The notes under the pieces are model-generated. The model did no database searches. It was not told where the DNA came from and saw only the letters and a program-made list of their open reading frames with translations. From positions 62,001 through 126,000 of the forward strand of contig CAWEGI010000004.1 in NCBI GenBank assembly GCA_963808815.1: 64,000 nt of DNA, written 5' to 3'. The translations under genes were made by a program, and so were the position numbers. Every line of letters starts with the position of its first letter. Within the stretch, counting starts at the first letter, position 1. Source of the DNA: DATBLE01 sp963808815 (GTDB lineage: Bacteria > Actinomycetota > Thermoleophilia > Gaiellales > Gaiellaceae). Positions 36,834-47,491 of the stretch are shown here, piece by piece.

Positions 36834-37971
36834 GTCTTCGCCGGCGTGCGGTTCAGCCAATCGACGCGGCCGATCCAGCGGTCGCGGTTCTCCGCGTACC
36901 AGCGGATCGTGCGCAGGACGCCCTCCTCCCAGCTCACCTTCGGCTCCCAGCCGGTCTCGCGGTTCAGCTTCTCGTAGCCGACCCGCAGGGCCATCACCTC
37001 GCTTGCGCCCGGGCGGTAGCGCGCTTCGGTCGTGACCACATGCCGTCCGGCCGGCCAGAAGCCGTTCTCCTCTCCCGTGCGGATGATCAGGTCGCTCCAG
37101 TCGCCCATCGAGATGTTCTCGCCCTGCCCGTACACGTAGACGTCGCCCGGGAATGCCCTGCGCGGCGACGGTCAGGTGGCCGCGGACGCCGTCGGTGCAG
37201 AAGCAGAAGTCGCGGAGCGGATCGAGCTGCCCGAGCTCGATCTCCGGCCGCTCGAGCGCCTGGGTGATGATCGTCCCGGTGACGTAGCGCGGGTTCTGCC
37301 GGGGCCCGTAGTTGTTGAACATCCGGGTGACCACGCCGGGCAGCCCGAACGCGTCGTAGTAGTTCATCGTCAGGAAGTCGGCGGCCACCTTCGCGGTGGC
37401 GTACACCGACTTCGGGTTGATCGGCGAGCGCTCGTGGAGGATCAGGCTGCCCTGCTCGTCGTAGTCGTGGTGGTGGGCGACCGACTCGCGCGGGTTCCCG
37501 TACTCCTCCGAGGTGCCCGCGGTGTCGAACTTCTCGATCTCGAGGCCCGTGGTCGACGATCGACTGGAGCAGGTTCAGTGTCCCCACCGTGTTCGCCATC
37601 ACGGTCTCGTAGGGGCGGTGCCACGACTCGCCGACATGGGCCTGCGCGCCGAGGTGGAAGACGTACGGCTTCGTCCCGTCGAGGGCGCGGATCAGGTAGT
37701 CGATCGAAGTCTTGTCGGTCAGGTCGGCGAAGTGGACGGTCAGCTGCCGGCGCAGGTGGCCGATGTTGTTCAGCGCGCCGCTCGACGTCGCCCGGACGAA
37801 CGCGTGGACGTCGGCGCCGAGGTGGCAGAGCGCGTCCGTCAGGTGCGAGCCCATGAAGCCGTCCGCGCCGGTGACGAGCACGGTTCGTCCGGAGTAGGTC
37901 TCTCCGAACTCGTTCGTCAGGTCTGCGAGCGCCTGCTCCGTCCAGGCGGCATCGGGCGCACCGGGGGCCAT
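36830..37971 (-). CDS. NAD-dependent SDR dehydratase/epimerase (two frameshifts)
   Basis: About 379 aa after repair. VLVTGADGFMGSHLTDAL binds the cofactor and VFHLGAQAHVGESW follows. DTAGTSEEYGNP carries the active Ser/Thr region, and SPINPKSVYATAKVAADFL carries the catalytic Tyr/Lys. FNNYGPRQNPRYVTGTII and DFCFCTDGVRGHL are typical of nucleotide-sugar 4,6-dehydratases. The substrate is probably a GDP- or dTDP/UDP-hexose; I cannot choose. Extra bases: GG 37544-37545 and CCC 37146-37148. The ATG has TAACCT (minus strand, 37981-37986) nine bases upstream. Confidence 0.82.
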
Positions 37972-37978
37972 CGAGGGC

Positions 37979-38692
37979 CTAGGTTAGCCCGCTGTGGCCG
38001 CCGGATCGGCCGCCGACCGAGCGCACCAGGTCGAGCGCCTGCAGACCGGCGCGCGTCGCAGAAGACCCGCTGCCGAACGGCGGCGACGGCCCGCGGCCCC
38101 GGCGGCAGGTACGAGAAGTTCATCCGATGCCCTTTCCACTCGCCGTCGATCGTCTCGTCGGCGAGCTTGCGGGCGACCGCGGTACGGAAGCTGACCGGCT
38201 GCTCGAGCCGCCAGGCGCCCGAGTGTCGTACATGGTCGACGACCGCGGCCACCGGCGGCATGTAGGCGTCGTCGAGCAGCATCAGCCCGCCGTTCTTCAG
38301 GTGCGGCGCCAGGTACCACCAGTCGAGCGTCGGGTAGGGGAAGGCGTGGGCGCCGTCGACCAGGACGAGGTCGAGCTCGCGCGGCTCCCAGTCGCGGAGG
38401 ACGTCGGCCGAGGAGCCGATCCGGAAAGTCGAGGTTCTCGGTCGAGATCGCCGCGACGCTCGCACTCGGCCAGGATGCGGTCGGCCTCATCCTGCGACGG
38501 GGTGACCGCCTCGTGCTCGGCGCCGCCGGCCGCGAAGACGATCGTGCTCGCGCCCGCGCCGGTCTCCAGCGTCGCCATCCCCGGGCGCACGGTCCGCTCG
38601 ATGAACGCGAGCGCCTCCCACGCCAGCCCCCAGAACTCCGACTGGCCGTGGAGCCCGGGCGGGGCCGACCGCAGCTCGTCGGTCAGCGACAT
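37979..38692 (-). CDS. Class I SAM methyltransferase-like protein (three frameshifts)
   Basis: About 236 aa after repair. MATLETGAGASTIVFAAGG resembles motif I, LDLVLVDGAHAFPYPTLDWW is the acidic-loop region of the MTase_24-like group, and LKNGGLMLLDDAYMPPV follows. Extra bases are inferred near 38449-38452, at AAA 38425-38427 and at GG 38048-38049; the length then divides by three. It is the first gene of the minus-strand operon. TAGCTT ends six bases before its ATG and overlaps the -10 of gmd. Confidence 0.72.
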
Positions 38693-38698
38693 GCGCGG

Positions 38699-38708
38699 AA
38701 GCTATCGT
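38699..38708. promoter_or_regulatory. Bidirectional overlapping -10 elements
   Basis: Minus strand TAGCTT (38699-38704) ends six bases before the ATG at 38692. Plus strand TATCGT (38703-38708) ends nine bases before the gmd ATG at 38718. They share two base pairs within a 25-bp gap, so both divergent transcripts would be leaderless. Confidence 0.55.
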
Positions 38709-38717
38709 CTAGGCCCG

Positions 38718-39710
38718 ATGGCTGCGCGCCGCGCGCTGATCACCGGGATCGCCGGCCAGGACGGCTCGCTGCTCGCGGAGCTGCTGCTGGAAGAGGGATA
38801 CGAGGTATTCGGGATCGTCCGGCGGGCGACCTCCGAGCAGTTCGAAAACCTGGCCGGAATCCGCGACCGGATCGAGCTCGTCCAGGCGGATCTGCTCGAC
38901 GAGCTCTCGCTCGTCGACGCGCTGCGCGAGTGTCGGCCGCAGGAGGTCTTCAACCTCGCCTCGCCGTCCTTCGTCCCGATGTCGTGGAAGCAGCCGGTGC
39001 TGACCGCGGAGTTCGCCGCCGTCGGCGTGACTGCCCTGCTCGAGTCGATCCGGCTCGTCGACCCCGAGATCCGCTTCTACCAGGCGTCCTCGTCCGAGAT
39101 CTTCGGCGAGCCGCGCGAAGTGCCGCAGACGGAGGAGACGCCGCTCCTGCCGGTGACGCCGTACGGCGTGGCGAAGGCCTACGGACATCTGATCGTGCGC
39201 TCGTACCGGCGGCGGTACGGTCTCTACGTCGGCTCGGGGATCCTCTACAACCACGAGTCTCCGCGCAGGCCACTCGACTTCGTCACCCGGAAGATCGCGC
39301 ACGCGGCGGCGGCGATCTCGCTCGGCCTCGCGGGCGAGCTCTGGCTCGGCGATCTGGATGCGCGTCGCGACTGGGGGTATGCCGGCGACTACGTGCGCGC
39401 GATGGCGCTCATGCTCCGGCAGGAGGAGCCGGACGACTTCGTGATCGCCAGCGGCGTCACTCACAGCGTGCAGGAGCTGGTCGAGCTGGCGTTCGGCCAC
39501 GTCGGCCTCGACTGGCGCGAGTACGTCCACATCGACGAGTCGCTGCGCCGAGGCGCTGCGGAGCTGCACGACCTCGTCGGCGACTCCTCGAAGGCGCAGG
39601 CGCGACTGGGGTGGACGCCGACGATGGCCTTCGAGGGGCTCGTCCGGCTGCTCGTCGATGCCGACCTCGAGCGGCTTCGCGGTCAGACGGTCGCCGCCAG
39701 CTCCTCGTAG
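38718..39710 (+). CDS. gmd: GDP-mannose 4,6-dehydratase
   Basis: 330 aa, no frameshift. ALITGIAGQDGSLLAELLLE is the NADP-binding motif specific to GMD (GxxGQDGS). VFNLASPSFVPMSW, YQASSSEIFGEP and PVTPYGVAKAYGH (catalytic Ser/Glu, Tyr, Lys) follow, with GILYNHESPRRP and LWLGDLDARRDWGYAGDYV near the nucleotide site. It converts GDP-mannose to GDP-4-keto-6-deoxymannose, the first step to GDP-fucose (with fcl) or GDP-rhamnose. Its end overlaps the convergent glycosyltransferase by 28 bases. Confidence 0.93.
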   Translation: MAARRALITGIAGQDGSLLAELLLEEGYEVFGIVRRATSEQFENLAGIRDRIELVQADLLDELSLVDALRECRPQEVFNLASPSFVPMSWKQPVLTAEFAAVGVTALLESIRLVDPEIRFYQASSSEIFGEPREVPQTEETPLLPVTPYGVAKAYGHLIVRSYRRRYGLYVGSGILYNHESPRRPLDFVTRKIAHAAAAISLGLAGELWLGDLDARRDWGYAGDYVRAMALMLRQEEPDDFVIASGVTHSVQELVELAFGHVGLDWREYVHIDESLRRGAAELHDLVGDSSKAQARLGWTPTMAFEGLVRLLVDADLERLRGQTVAASSS

Positions 39711-40814
39711 ACCTCGTCGTGGCGGCGGGCACACTCGTCCCAGGTGAACCGGGCGGCCCGCTCGATTCCGCCTGACGGCGGACGGTCAAGGACGGCGCGG
39801 ATCCCCTCGGCGATCGATTCCGGGTCGAATGGGTCGAAGTAGACGGCGGCGTCGCCGCAGACCTCGGGGATCGAGGCGACGTCGGAGGCCGCCACCGGGC
39901 AGCCGCATGCCATCGCCTCGACGCAGGGGATTCCGAAGCCCTCGTAGAGGCTCGGGTAGACGAGCGCGGCGGCACTGCGGTAGAGGTCGACCAGCTCGTC
40001 GAGGGTCACGTGGCCGCGCGACTCGGCTCCGTCCGGCAGGGTCAGCCGGTCGTGACCGGCGCCGGTGAGGACGAGCCGGAGGTCGGGCCGCTCGCGGCGC
40101 ACCTCGGCGTAGGCGGTGAACAGCCGCTCGTGGTTCTTGTGCTTCCAGGCGTTCGCGGGGTAGAGCAGGAACGGGTCGCGGGCGCGGCCGCCCGGGGCGC
40201 CGAAGGCGACCCGGTCTTGCGGCCGGGCGTCGCCGGCTTCGCCGGCGACGCTTCCAGCCCCCGGCGTGAAGCGTTCGTGGTCGACGGCGAGGTGGATGGC
40301 GCGGACGCGGCTCGGGGTCGAGATGAAGCCGCTCGACCAGCCCCTGCCGCGCATGTTCGGAGATCGTGATCACGATCCGGCTCTTGCGGACGGTCCACCC
40401 GTAGACGCGCCGGCGGTAGGCGAGCTCGGCGCGCGAGAAGAACTCGGGGAACACCTCATGCTGGATGTCGAGGACGGTCGTGGCCGCCGGCGGCGTATCC
40501 AGCGGAGGCAACATGACGGAGAGCGGAAAGTGGATCGCGTCCAGCTCGTCCGTGCGAAGGGCGCGGCGCAGCCGTCCTGGCGCGACCGCGGCGAGCGACA
40601 TGGCCGCCATCCGCCCGGGCATCGAGCGCGAGGCGCGGTACTCGCGGACGACGGTCGCGGGGAGCCGGTCGCCGGCGTCGGCGGCGATCGCCGGGACGAA
40701 CGCCCGGTACTCGAGCCGCCCGATGCGCCCGAGCGCCTTGCAGAGCTCGCGCGCGTACGTCTCCGACCCCCCGACCACTCCGGGCACGAGCGTCAGCAGC
40801 GAGATCCCGACCAC
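39683..40814 (-). CDS. GT4-family glycosyltransferase (one frameshift)
   Basis: About 376 aa after repair. LLTLVPGVVGGSETYARELC is the N-terminal loop, TVLDIQHEVFPEFFSRAELA the acceptor-domain segment, LLYPANAWKHKNHERLFTAY the hinge, and YPSLYEGFGIPCVEAMACG the donor motif. It is typical of the WbpY/mannosyltransferase-like GT4 group. One extra base in GGGG 40314-40317 separates the halves; repair gives LDPSRVRAIHLAVDHERF. The GTG has TTAACT six bases upstream on the minus strand. Confidence 0.86.
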
Positions 40815-40992
40815 GCGTCGAGTTAAGCAGGCGTCCTAGATCGACCATGCCTCCAACGGCCGTGCCTAGGCTCGTGACGTTCCACACCCAGTCTCTGAGA
40901 CCGGAACTGAAACGATTGTGCAACGACTCGTCCACAGGGGTGCTCCGTTCCCAGGGCCGGAACGAGCTAACAGAGCCGTAATCGCCCGCTTC

Positions 40993-40998
40993 TACAAT
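40993..40998 (+). promoter_or_regulatory. -10 element for the methyltransferase/GT operon
   Basis: TACAAT ends exactly six bases before the ATG at 41005, with no good -35. It heads the plus-strand operon that runs to 51964. The rest of the 190-bp gap (40815-41004) shows no gene. Confidence 0.5.
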
Positions 40999-41004
40999 GC
41001 GTCG

Positions 41005-42103
41005 ATGCCCGGGACCGAGTCGACGAACCGTGCTCCAGCAGGGGTTTCGGCGGCCCCGGAGGTCGATGTGGAGGCGCTCGTCGCACGTCTTCGCGAGGAG
41101 CTCGCGGGCGGGCCGAACGGCGCCGGGGAGGGCAGGGGGCAGCTGCTGGCCGAGCGACACCGCGCCGAGCGGCTCTGGGCCGTCTCGGCCGACAGGCCGC
41201 TCGAACGGCGGCCGGGGCTCAAGGGCTGGGTCGCGTACCCGGTCAAGAAGCTGCTTCGGCCGCTCCTCCGCTGGTACGTCGAGCCACTCGCGGCCGAGCA
41301 GCGCATGTTCAACGACGTCGTGCTGAAGCTGGTCGACGGGATCCTCGAGGAGGTCGACCGCGGCGAGCGGTCGCGGGAGGAAGCCGTGCGGACGCTCGGC
41401 GAGCTGGAGGAACGGCTGACGCGCGTCGAGAGGCGCGGCGCCGGCGCGAGCCCTGCGACGGTCGCCGCCCAGCCGGCCGCGGCCGCCGTCCCCGACTACT
41501 TCGCCTTCGAAGCGAAGATGCGCGGCTCGACCGCGGACGTCCGCGAGCGCCAGCGGCCCTACGTCGAGGACTTCCGCGACGCCGCTCCGGTTCTCGACGT
41601 CGGCTGCGGTCGTGGCGAGCTGCTCGGCCTCCTCCGCGACGCCGGGATCGAGGCGCGCGGAATCGACGCCGACGCCGACATGGTCGCCTACGCCCGCGGC
41701 GAGGGCCTCGAGGTCGAGCAGGCCGACGCGCTCGCCCACCTGGAACGGATTCCCGACGCCAGCCTGGGAGGCATCTTCGCCGGCCAGGTGGTCGAGCATC
41801 TGCCCCCGGCCGTGCTCTTCCGCTTCCTCGAGCTGGCAGCGCGGAAGCTCCGCCCGGGGGGCCCGCTGATTGCCGAGACGATCAACCCGCTCTCGCCGCT
41901 CGCGCTCCGCTCCTACTTCGCCGACCTGACGCACGCGCAGCCGCTCGTCCCCGAGACGCTCGCCTTGCTCGCCCGCGCAGGCCGGCTTCCGCGAGGTCGA
42001 GACCCGCTTCCTCAACGCGCCACGCCACGCCGACGACGTCGACGAGCGCATCCGCGAGATCCTCTTCGCCCCGCTCGACTACGCGATCGTCGCCAGAACT
42101 TGA
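41005..42103 (+). CDS. SAM-dependent methyltransferase with N-terminal coiled coil (one frameshift)
   Basis: About 365 aa after repair. The first 150 residues are charged and helical (ELEERLTRVERR near 135). The methyltransferase has AAPVLDVGCGRGELLGLLRD, then GIDADADMVAYARG, AGQVVEHLPP and LRPGGPLIAETINPLS. This layout matches WbdD-like or O-antigen methyltransferases that act on chain ends, though no kinase domain is present. The extra base is in GG 41980-41981; repair gives LARAAGFREVETRFLN. It is coupled to the next gene by a TTGA overlap. Confidence 0.8.
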
Positions 42104-43103
42104 GAATCGCCGTCTGCCGTCCACAGGTCGCCTTCGCCCGGGGCGGAGTCGAGATCTTCACCGACGACCTGGTCGCCGAGCTCCAACGCCGCGGCCACGA
42201 CGCCGACCTCGTCAGCGTCCCGTTCAAGTGGTATCCGGGCGAGCGCGTCCTGACCCAGACGTTCCTCTGGCGCCTGCTCGACCTCGAGGAAGCAGATGGT
42301 CGGCGCATCGACCTGGTGATCGCCACGAAGTTCCCCTCGTACGTCGTCCGCCACTCGAACAAGGTGGTCTGGCTCGTCCACCAGTTCCGTCAGGCCTACG
42401 AGCTCGACCGCACCGCGCTCGGCCAGTTCGGCGAGTCGCCCGAGGAGCGGGCGATCCGGCGCAAGGTCCAGGAGCTCGACAGGGTCGCGCTCGGCGAGGC
42501 GCGCAAGGTCTTCGCGACGTCGCGCAACGTCGCCGAGCGACTGCGTCGCTCGACCGGGCTCGAGGCCGAGGTGATGCCGCACCCGCCGCAGGAGCTGCCG
42601 TTCCGTTGCGACGGGTACGGGGACTTCGTCCTCTCGGTGGGCCGGCTCGACCGCGCGAAGCGGATCGACCTGCTGATCGAGGCGGCCAGGCGGTCCGGCA
42701 CGCCGGTGGTGGTCGTTGGCGACGGGCCCGACCGCGAGCGGCTCGAGTCGCTCGCCGACGGCGCCGTTCGCTTCACAGGCCGCGTTTCCGACGAGGAGCT
42801 GACCGACCTCTACGCCCGCTGCCTCGCCGTCTTCTACGCGCCCGTCGACGAGGACTTCGGGATGGTGCCGTACGAGGCCTTCCTGGCCGAGAAGCCGGTC
42901 GTCACCACGACCGACGCGGGCGGCCCGCTCGAGGTCGTCACCGACGGTGCGACCGGCCTCGTCGCCGAGCCGCGCGCCGAGTCGGTGGCCGCCGCCTTCG
43001 CGAAGCTCAACCCCGAGCGACGCGGCATCCTGGGGGCGGGCAGGCCGTGAGATCGCCGCCCGCGTCACCTGGGACACGACGATCGACAGACTGCTCGGCA
43101 TGA
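42100..43103 (+). CDS. GT4-family glycosyltransferase (two frameshifts near the end)
   Basis: About 333 aa after repair, TTG start. IAVCRPQVAFARGGVEIFTD is the N-terminal loop, WLVHQFRQAYELDRTALGQF lies mid-domain, LSVGRLDRAKRIDLLIEAA at the hinge, and the donor motif is YAPVDEDFGMVPYEAFLAEK. The C-terminus changes frame at CC near 43045 and at GG near 43098. Removing both bases gives AGRREIAARVTWDTTIDRLLA and a stop that overlaps the next ATG as ATGA. As printed, the frame runs into the next gene. Confidence 0.85.
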
Positions 43104-44184
43104 GGGTCGCCTACTACTCGCCGCTGCCGCCGTCGCGGTCGGGGATCGCCGACTACTCGGCGCTGCTCCTGCCGGCGCTAAGAGAGCGGATGGACGTCGT
43201 CGTCGCACGCCCCGGCCGGTTCCGCCGGGCGCCGAAGGCGGACGTCGCACCTGTACCACGTCGGCAACGACCCGGTGGAGCACGGCTGGATCGTCGAGGC
43301 GCTCGAGCGGCGGCCCGGAGTGGTCGTTCTGCACGAGTTCGTCCTGCACCACCTCGTCTCGGGGATTACCCTCGCCCGCGGCGACGTCGAGGGCTACTGC
43401 GCTGCGCTCGAGCGCGAGGCGGGAGCGGAGGGTCGCGACCTCGGTCTCGCCGTCCAGCAGGGCAGGATCGAGCCGCTCTGGGAGACGCGCGCCCAGGAAT
43501 TCCCGCTCGCGCACGGAGTGCTCGACGCCGCCACCGGCCTGATCGTCCACTCGCAGTACGTCGAGGGCCTCGCCCGCGACGCCGGCTACGAGCGCCTGAT
43601 CCGGCAAGTGCCGATGCCTGCGTGGCCGGTGCCGCCGATCGTCCCGGAGCCGATCGCCGGTGGCCCGGTAATCGGCTGCTTCGGGCACGTCAACGAGAGC
43701 AAGCGCATCCCACAGCTGCTCGAGGCGTTCGTGCGGCTTGGACCGGACGCGCGGTTGCTGCTGGTCGGCTCCTGGTCGCCGCGGCTGCCCGGGATCGAGC
43801 TGCCCCCGACCGTGATCCGTCGCGACTACGTCGCAGAGGACGAGCTCTGGCGCCTGCTGGCCGCCTGCGACGCTGTCGTTTCGCTGCGCTGGCCGACGAT
43901 GGGCGAGACCTCCGCGGCCGCGGTTCGGGCGCTCTCCCTCGGCAAGCCGCTGATCGTCAGCGACGTCGGCGCCTTCCGCGAGCTGCCGGACGAGGTCGCG
44001 ATCAAGGTGCCGGTCGGTGAAGGAGAGGTCGACGCGCTGGTCGCGGCGATCCGCCGCGCCGCGGGCAACCGGGAGATGAGCGAAGCGGCGAGGCGCGTCG
44101 CCGCGACGGAGCACGGCCTCGACCGGACGGCCGATCTCTACGCCGAGGCACTCGCGCTCGATGATTCCGGCGGTCGCGGCATGA
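43100..44184 (+). CDS. Glycosyltransferase, tandem copy A (two frameshifts)
   Basis: About 360 aa after repair. It starts RVAYYSPLPPSRSGIADYSA, has VVVLHEFVLHHLVSGITLAR, then GPVIGCFGHVNESKRIPQLL and the C-terminal donor-domain motif SLRWPTMGETSAAAVRALSL, giving a GT-B protein of the GT4 type. One extra C near 43253 (GCACCTGTACC) shifts the frame after 50 residues. The end needs one base less in GGCATGA for a normal stop; otherwise it reads straight into copy B. The adjacent gene at 44181 is a clear duplicate. Confidence 0.82.
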
Positions 44185-45394
44185 AGGTCGCCTACTACTC
44201 GCCCCTGCCGCCGTCCCGTTCCGGGATCGCCGACTACTCGGCGCTGCTGCTGCCGGAGCTGGAGAAGCGGATCGACGTCGTCCTCGCGCGGCCAGGGCGG
44301 TTCCGGCGCGACCCGCAGGCCGACATCGCGCTGTACCACGTCGGCAACGACGCCGAGGCGCACGGCTGGATCGTCGAGGCGCTCCGACGGCGGCCCGGCG
44401 TGGTCGTGCTGCACGACTTCGTCCTCCATCACCTCGTCGTCGGTCTGACCTTCGCCCGCGGCGACTCCGCCGGCTACCTGGCCGCGATGGAGCGCGAGGG
44501 CGGCCTGGTCGGACGGCTGCTCGCCTACGCCGTGCTCGACAACAAGCTGCCGCCGCTGTGGGAGACGCGGCCCGAGGACTTCCCGCTCGCCGGCGAAGTG
44601 CTCGACCACGCGACCGGGCTGATCGTCCACTCGCGCTACGTCGAGCGGCGCGCGCGCGAATCGGGCTTCCGCGGGCCGATCGCCCGGATCCCGCATCCCG
44701 GCCTGGCCGCTGCCGGAGATCCAGCCGGCCGATGTCGGAGGCGAGCCGCTGTACGGCTGCTTCGGCCACCTGAACGAGACCAAGCGCATCGCAGAGCTCG
44801 TGTCGGCGTTCGAACGGGTGCGCGAGCGCCGGCCCGGCGCGCGGCTCCTGCTCGTCGGCTCGCTCGCGGTGCGGCTCAGCCGCCTGGAGCTGCCCGGAGG
44901 GAGTCGAGCACCGCGAGTACGTGCCCGAGGACGAGCTCTGGTCGCTGATGGCGGCCTGCGACGCGATCGTCTCGCTCCGCTCGCCGACGATGGGCGAGAC
45001 CTCCGGGAGCGCGATCCGCGCCCTCTCGCTGGGAAAGCCGCTGGTCGTCAGCGACGTCGGCTGGTTCGCGGAGCTCCCCGCCGACGCGGTGGTCAAGGTG
45101 CCGGTGGACGAGCACGAGGAGGACACGCTGCTCGCCGCGCTCGAGGCGCTTGCCGACCCGGCCGTCCGTGCGGCGATGGGCGAACGCGCGCGAGAGCTGG
45201 TCGAGCGCGAGCACCGGGTCGATCGCGTCGCCGAGGCCTACGCCGCCGCGCTGGAGACCGATCGCCGGCGGCGCCGTCGTGGAGGAACGCGTCCTGCACG
45301 AGGTCGCCTCTGCCGCCAGCCGAGGTCGGGCATGGACGGCGACGACGCGGCCGTCCTCGCGGCGAGGCTGCGCGAGGTCGGACTTGGCGACTAG
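44181..45394 (+). CDS. Glycosyltransferase, tandem copy B (about five frameshifts)
   Basis: About 402 aa after repair. It opens KVAYYSPLPPSRSGIADYSA and tracks copy A along its length: YHVGNDAEAHGWIVEAL, VVVLHDFVLHHLVVGLTFAR, GCFGHLNETKRIAELV, SLRSPTMGETSGSAIRALSL. Extra bases are inferred at CCC near 44698, GGG near 44900 and three in 45260-45335. The tail MDGDDAAVLAARLREVGLGD has no counterpart in copy A. Divergence between copies suggests an old duplication with different acceptors or linkages. Confidence 0.8.
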
Positions 45395-47491
45395 CGCGGC
45401 GTCGGCGTCGCCCCGGGCACGCGCGGTCGAGCTCGTCCGCGCGATCCCGATGTGGGCCTGGGTCGGCGGCCTCGTGATCGTGTCCGCCGGTATCCGCTAC
45501 GCCCTCGCGCGGCGGATCGTCGCGCCCTGGATCATGGTCGACGAGCTCGTCTACTCCGAGCTCGCCAAGAGCTTCGCCGACGCCGGGCGCTTCCTGCTCC
45601 GCGGCGAGCACACCGCCGCCTACGGGCTCGTCTACCCGGCGATCCTCAGCCCGGCGTGGGCGCTGTTCGACCGCGTTCCCGCAGGCCTACGCGGCGGCGA
45701 AGGCGATCAACGCCGTGGTCGTCTCGCTGGCGGCGATCCCCGCCTACCTGCTCGCGCGCCGCGTGTGCTCCCGCCCGTTCGCGTTCGCCGCGGCCGTGCT
45801 GGCGATGTCGGTGCCGACGCTGCTCTTCGCCGGGATGCTGATGACCGAGAACGCGTTCTACCCGGCGTTCCTGCTCGCCGCGCTGGCGATGGTCCTCTGG
45901 CTGGAGCGGCCCGACCTGCGCCGAACGCTCTTCCTGTTCGGCGCGTTCGTGCTCGCGTACCTGACCCGGGCGCAGGCGGTGGCGATCCTGCCGGCGATGG
46001 CGACCGCGCCGTTCCTCGTCTCCGGACGGCGGGCGCTGCGGGAGTTCCGCTGGTTCTTCGCCGCCGGGGCCGCGGCCGTGCTGCTCGTCGTGGTCGTCCA
46101 GGTCGCGCGCGGCGCCTCGATCTTCGGCGTGTTCGGCGCCTACGAGGTCGCGGGTCACGCCGGCGTACACCGTCGGCGGCGTCTTCCACTGGTGGCTGTA
46201 CCACTGGGAGGAGCTGATCCTGTCGCTCGGGGTCGTGCCGTTCGTGGCGCTCGTCGTCCTCGCGCTGACGCCGCGCGGCCGGCCCGCGCGCCGAGCGGGC
46301 GTTCCTGGCAGCCGCCGTCACCCTCTCGTTCTGGCTCGTGCTCGAGGTCGCGACGTTCGCCTCGGAGCAGTCGCTGCGGGTCGAGGAGCGGAACATGTTC
46401 TATGTCGCCCCGCTGTTCCTGACCGCGCTGATGCTCTGGGTCGAACGGCTGTGCCCGCGGCCGCGCGCCGTCGCCGTGGCCGGTCGCGGCAGGCTCGGTC
46501 GCGCTCGTCACCGCGCTGCCGTACACGAAGCTGATCGGCCTGCCGGCGGTCTCGGACACGACGGCGCTGCTGCCGCTCTGGTCGATCGCGCCGTCGTTCG
46601 GCGGAATCGGGAACCTGCACTGGGTCGTGCTCGTCGCCTCGGTCGGCGCCTGCCTGCTCTTCCTGTTCGTGCCGGTGCGCTACGCGCTGGTCGTGCCGCT
46701 GCTCGTCTTCGTCTACTTCGGGATCTCGCAGAAGCCGATCGAGGGGAAGTACCGGCAGGCGTCGATCCTCGACCTGTTCCAGGGGATCACCGCCGCGCAC
46801 CCCGACTGGGTCGACCGCGCCGTCGGCCGCGACGCGCAGGTGTCGCTGATCTGGTCGGGCAACACGGACAAGTACTCCGTGTGGGAGAACGAGTTCTTCA
46901 ACCGGAGCGTGCGGCACTTCTACTACACCAGCGCTCGCCGCTCCAGGGCGACCTGCCCGAGAAGCCGCTGACGACCGACCGGGAGACCGGGTTGATGCGC
47001 GGCCCGGACGGGAAGGTCGTCCACGCCGACTACGTCCTCACCGACGGCACGGTCGACGTCGGCGGCCAGGTCGTGGCCCAGGACGCGCGCAAGGGAATCG
47101 TCCTGCGGCGGATCTTCGGCCCGCTGCGCCAGGTCTCGCGGGTGGACGGGCTCTATCCGCAGGACACCTGGTCGGGACGGGACGGTCACGTACACGCGGC
47201 TCGGCTGCCGCGGCGGCTCGGTGGCGGTCACGCTTGCAGAGCGACCCCGGGCTGTTCACGAAGCCGACGACGGTGGTCGCGTCGGTCGACGGCCGCCGCG
47301 TCGCGCGGGCGAGCGTCGCGCCGACGGCGACCGAGTTGCTGACCGTCCCGCTCGTCCGGCACGGCGAGTCGTGCGTGGTGCGCTTCACGGTTTCGCCGAC
47401 CGCCGTCCCGAAGGTCGTCACCAACGGCCAGAACCCCGACCCGCGCGAGCTCGGAGTCCACTTCACGCGCTTCACGTACAAGCCCTCCTAG
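45384..47491 (+). CDS. GT39-like multispan protein with C-terminal beta domain (about eight frameshifts)
   Basis: About 699 aa after removing eight bases (2108 bp becomes 2100). The pattern is GT-C: AWVGGLVIVSAGIRYALARR as first helix, the acidic loop IMVDELVYSELAKSFADAGR, RYLLARRV-type helices, MLMTENAFYPAFLLAALAMV, then FVPVRYALVVPLLVFVYFGI. A soluble C-terminal part follows, with FTKPTTVVASVDGRRVARAS and FTRFTYKPS. The same overall plan, including VDELxYxxIAxS and a terminal beta domain, is seen in the intact gene at 52459. It starts with TTG overlapping the previous gene and ends overlapping the next GTG. Confidence 0.7.
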
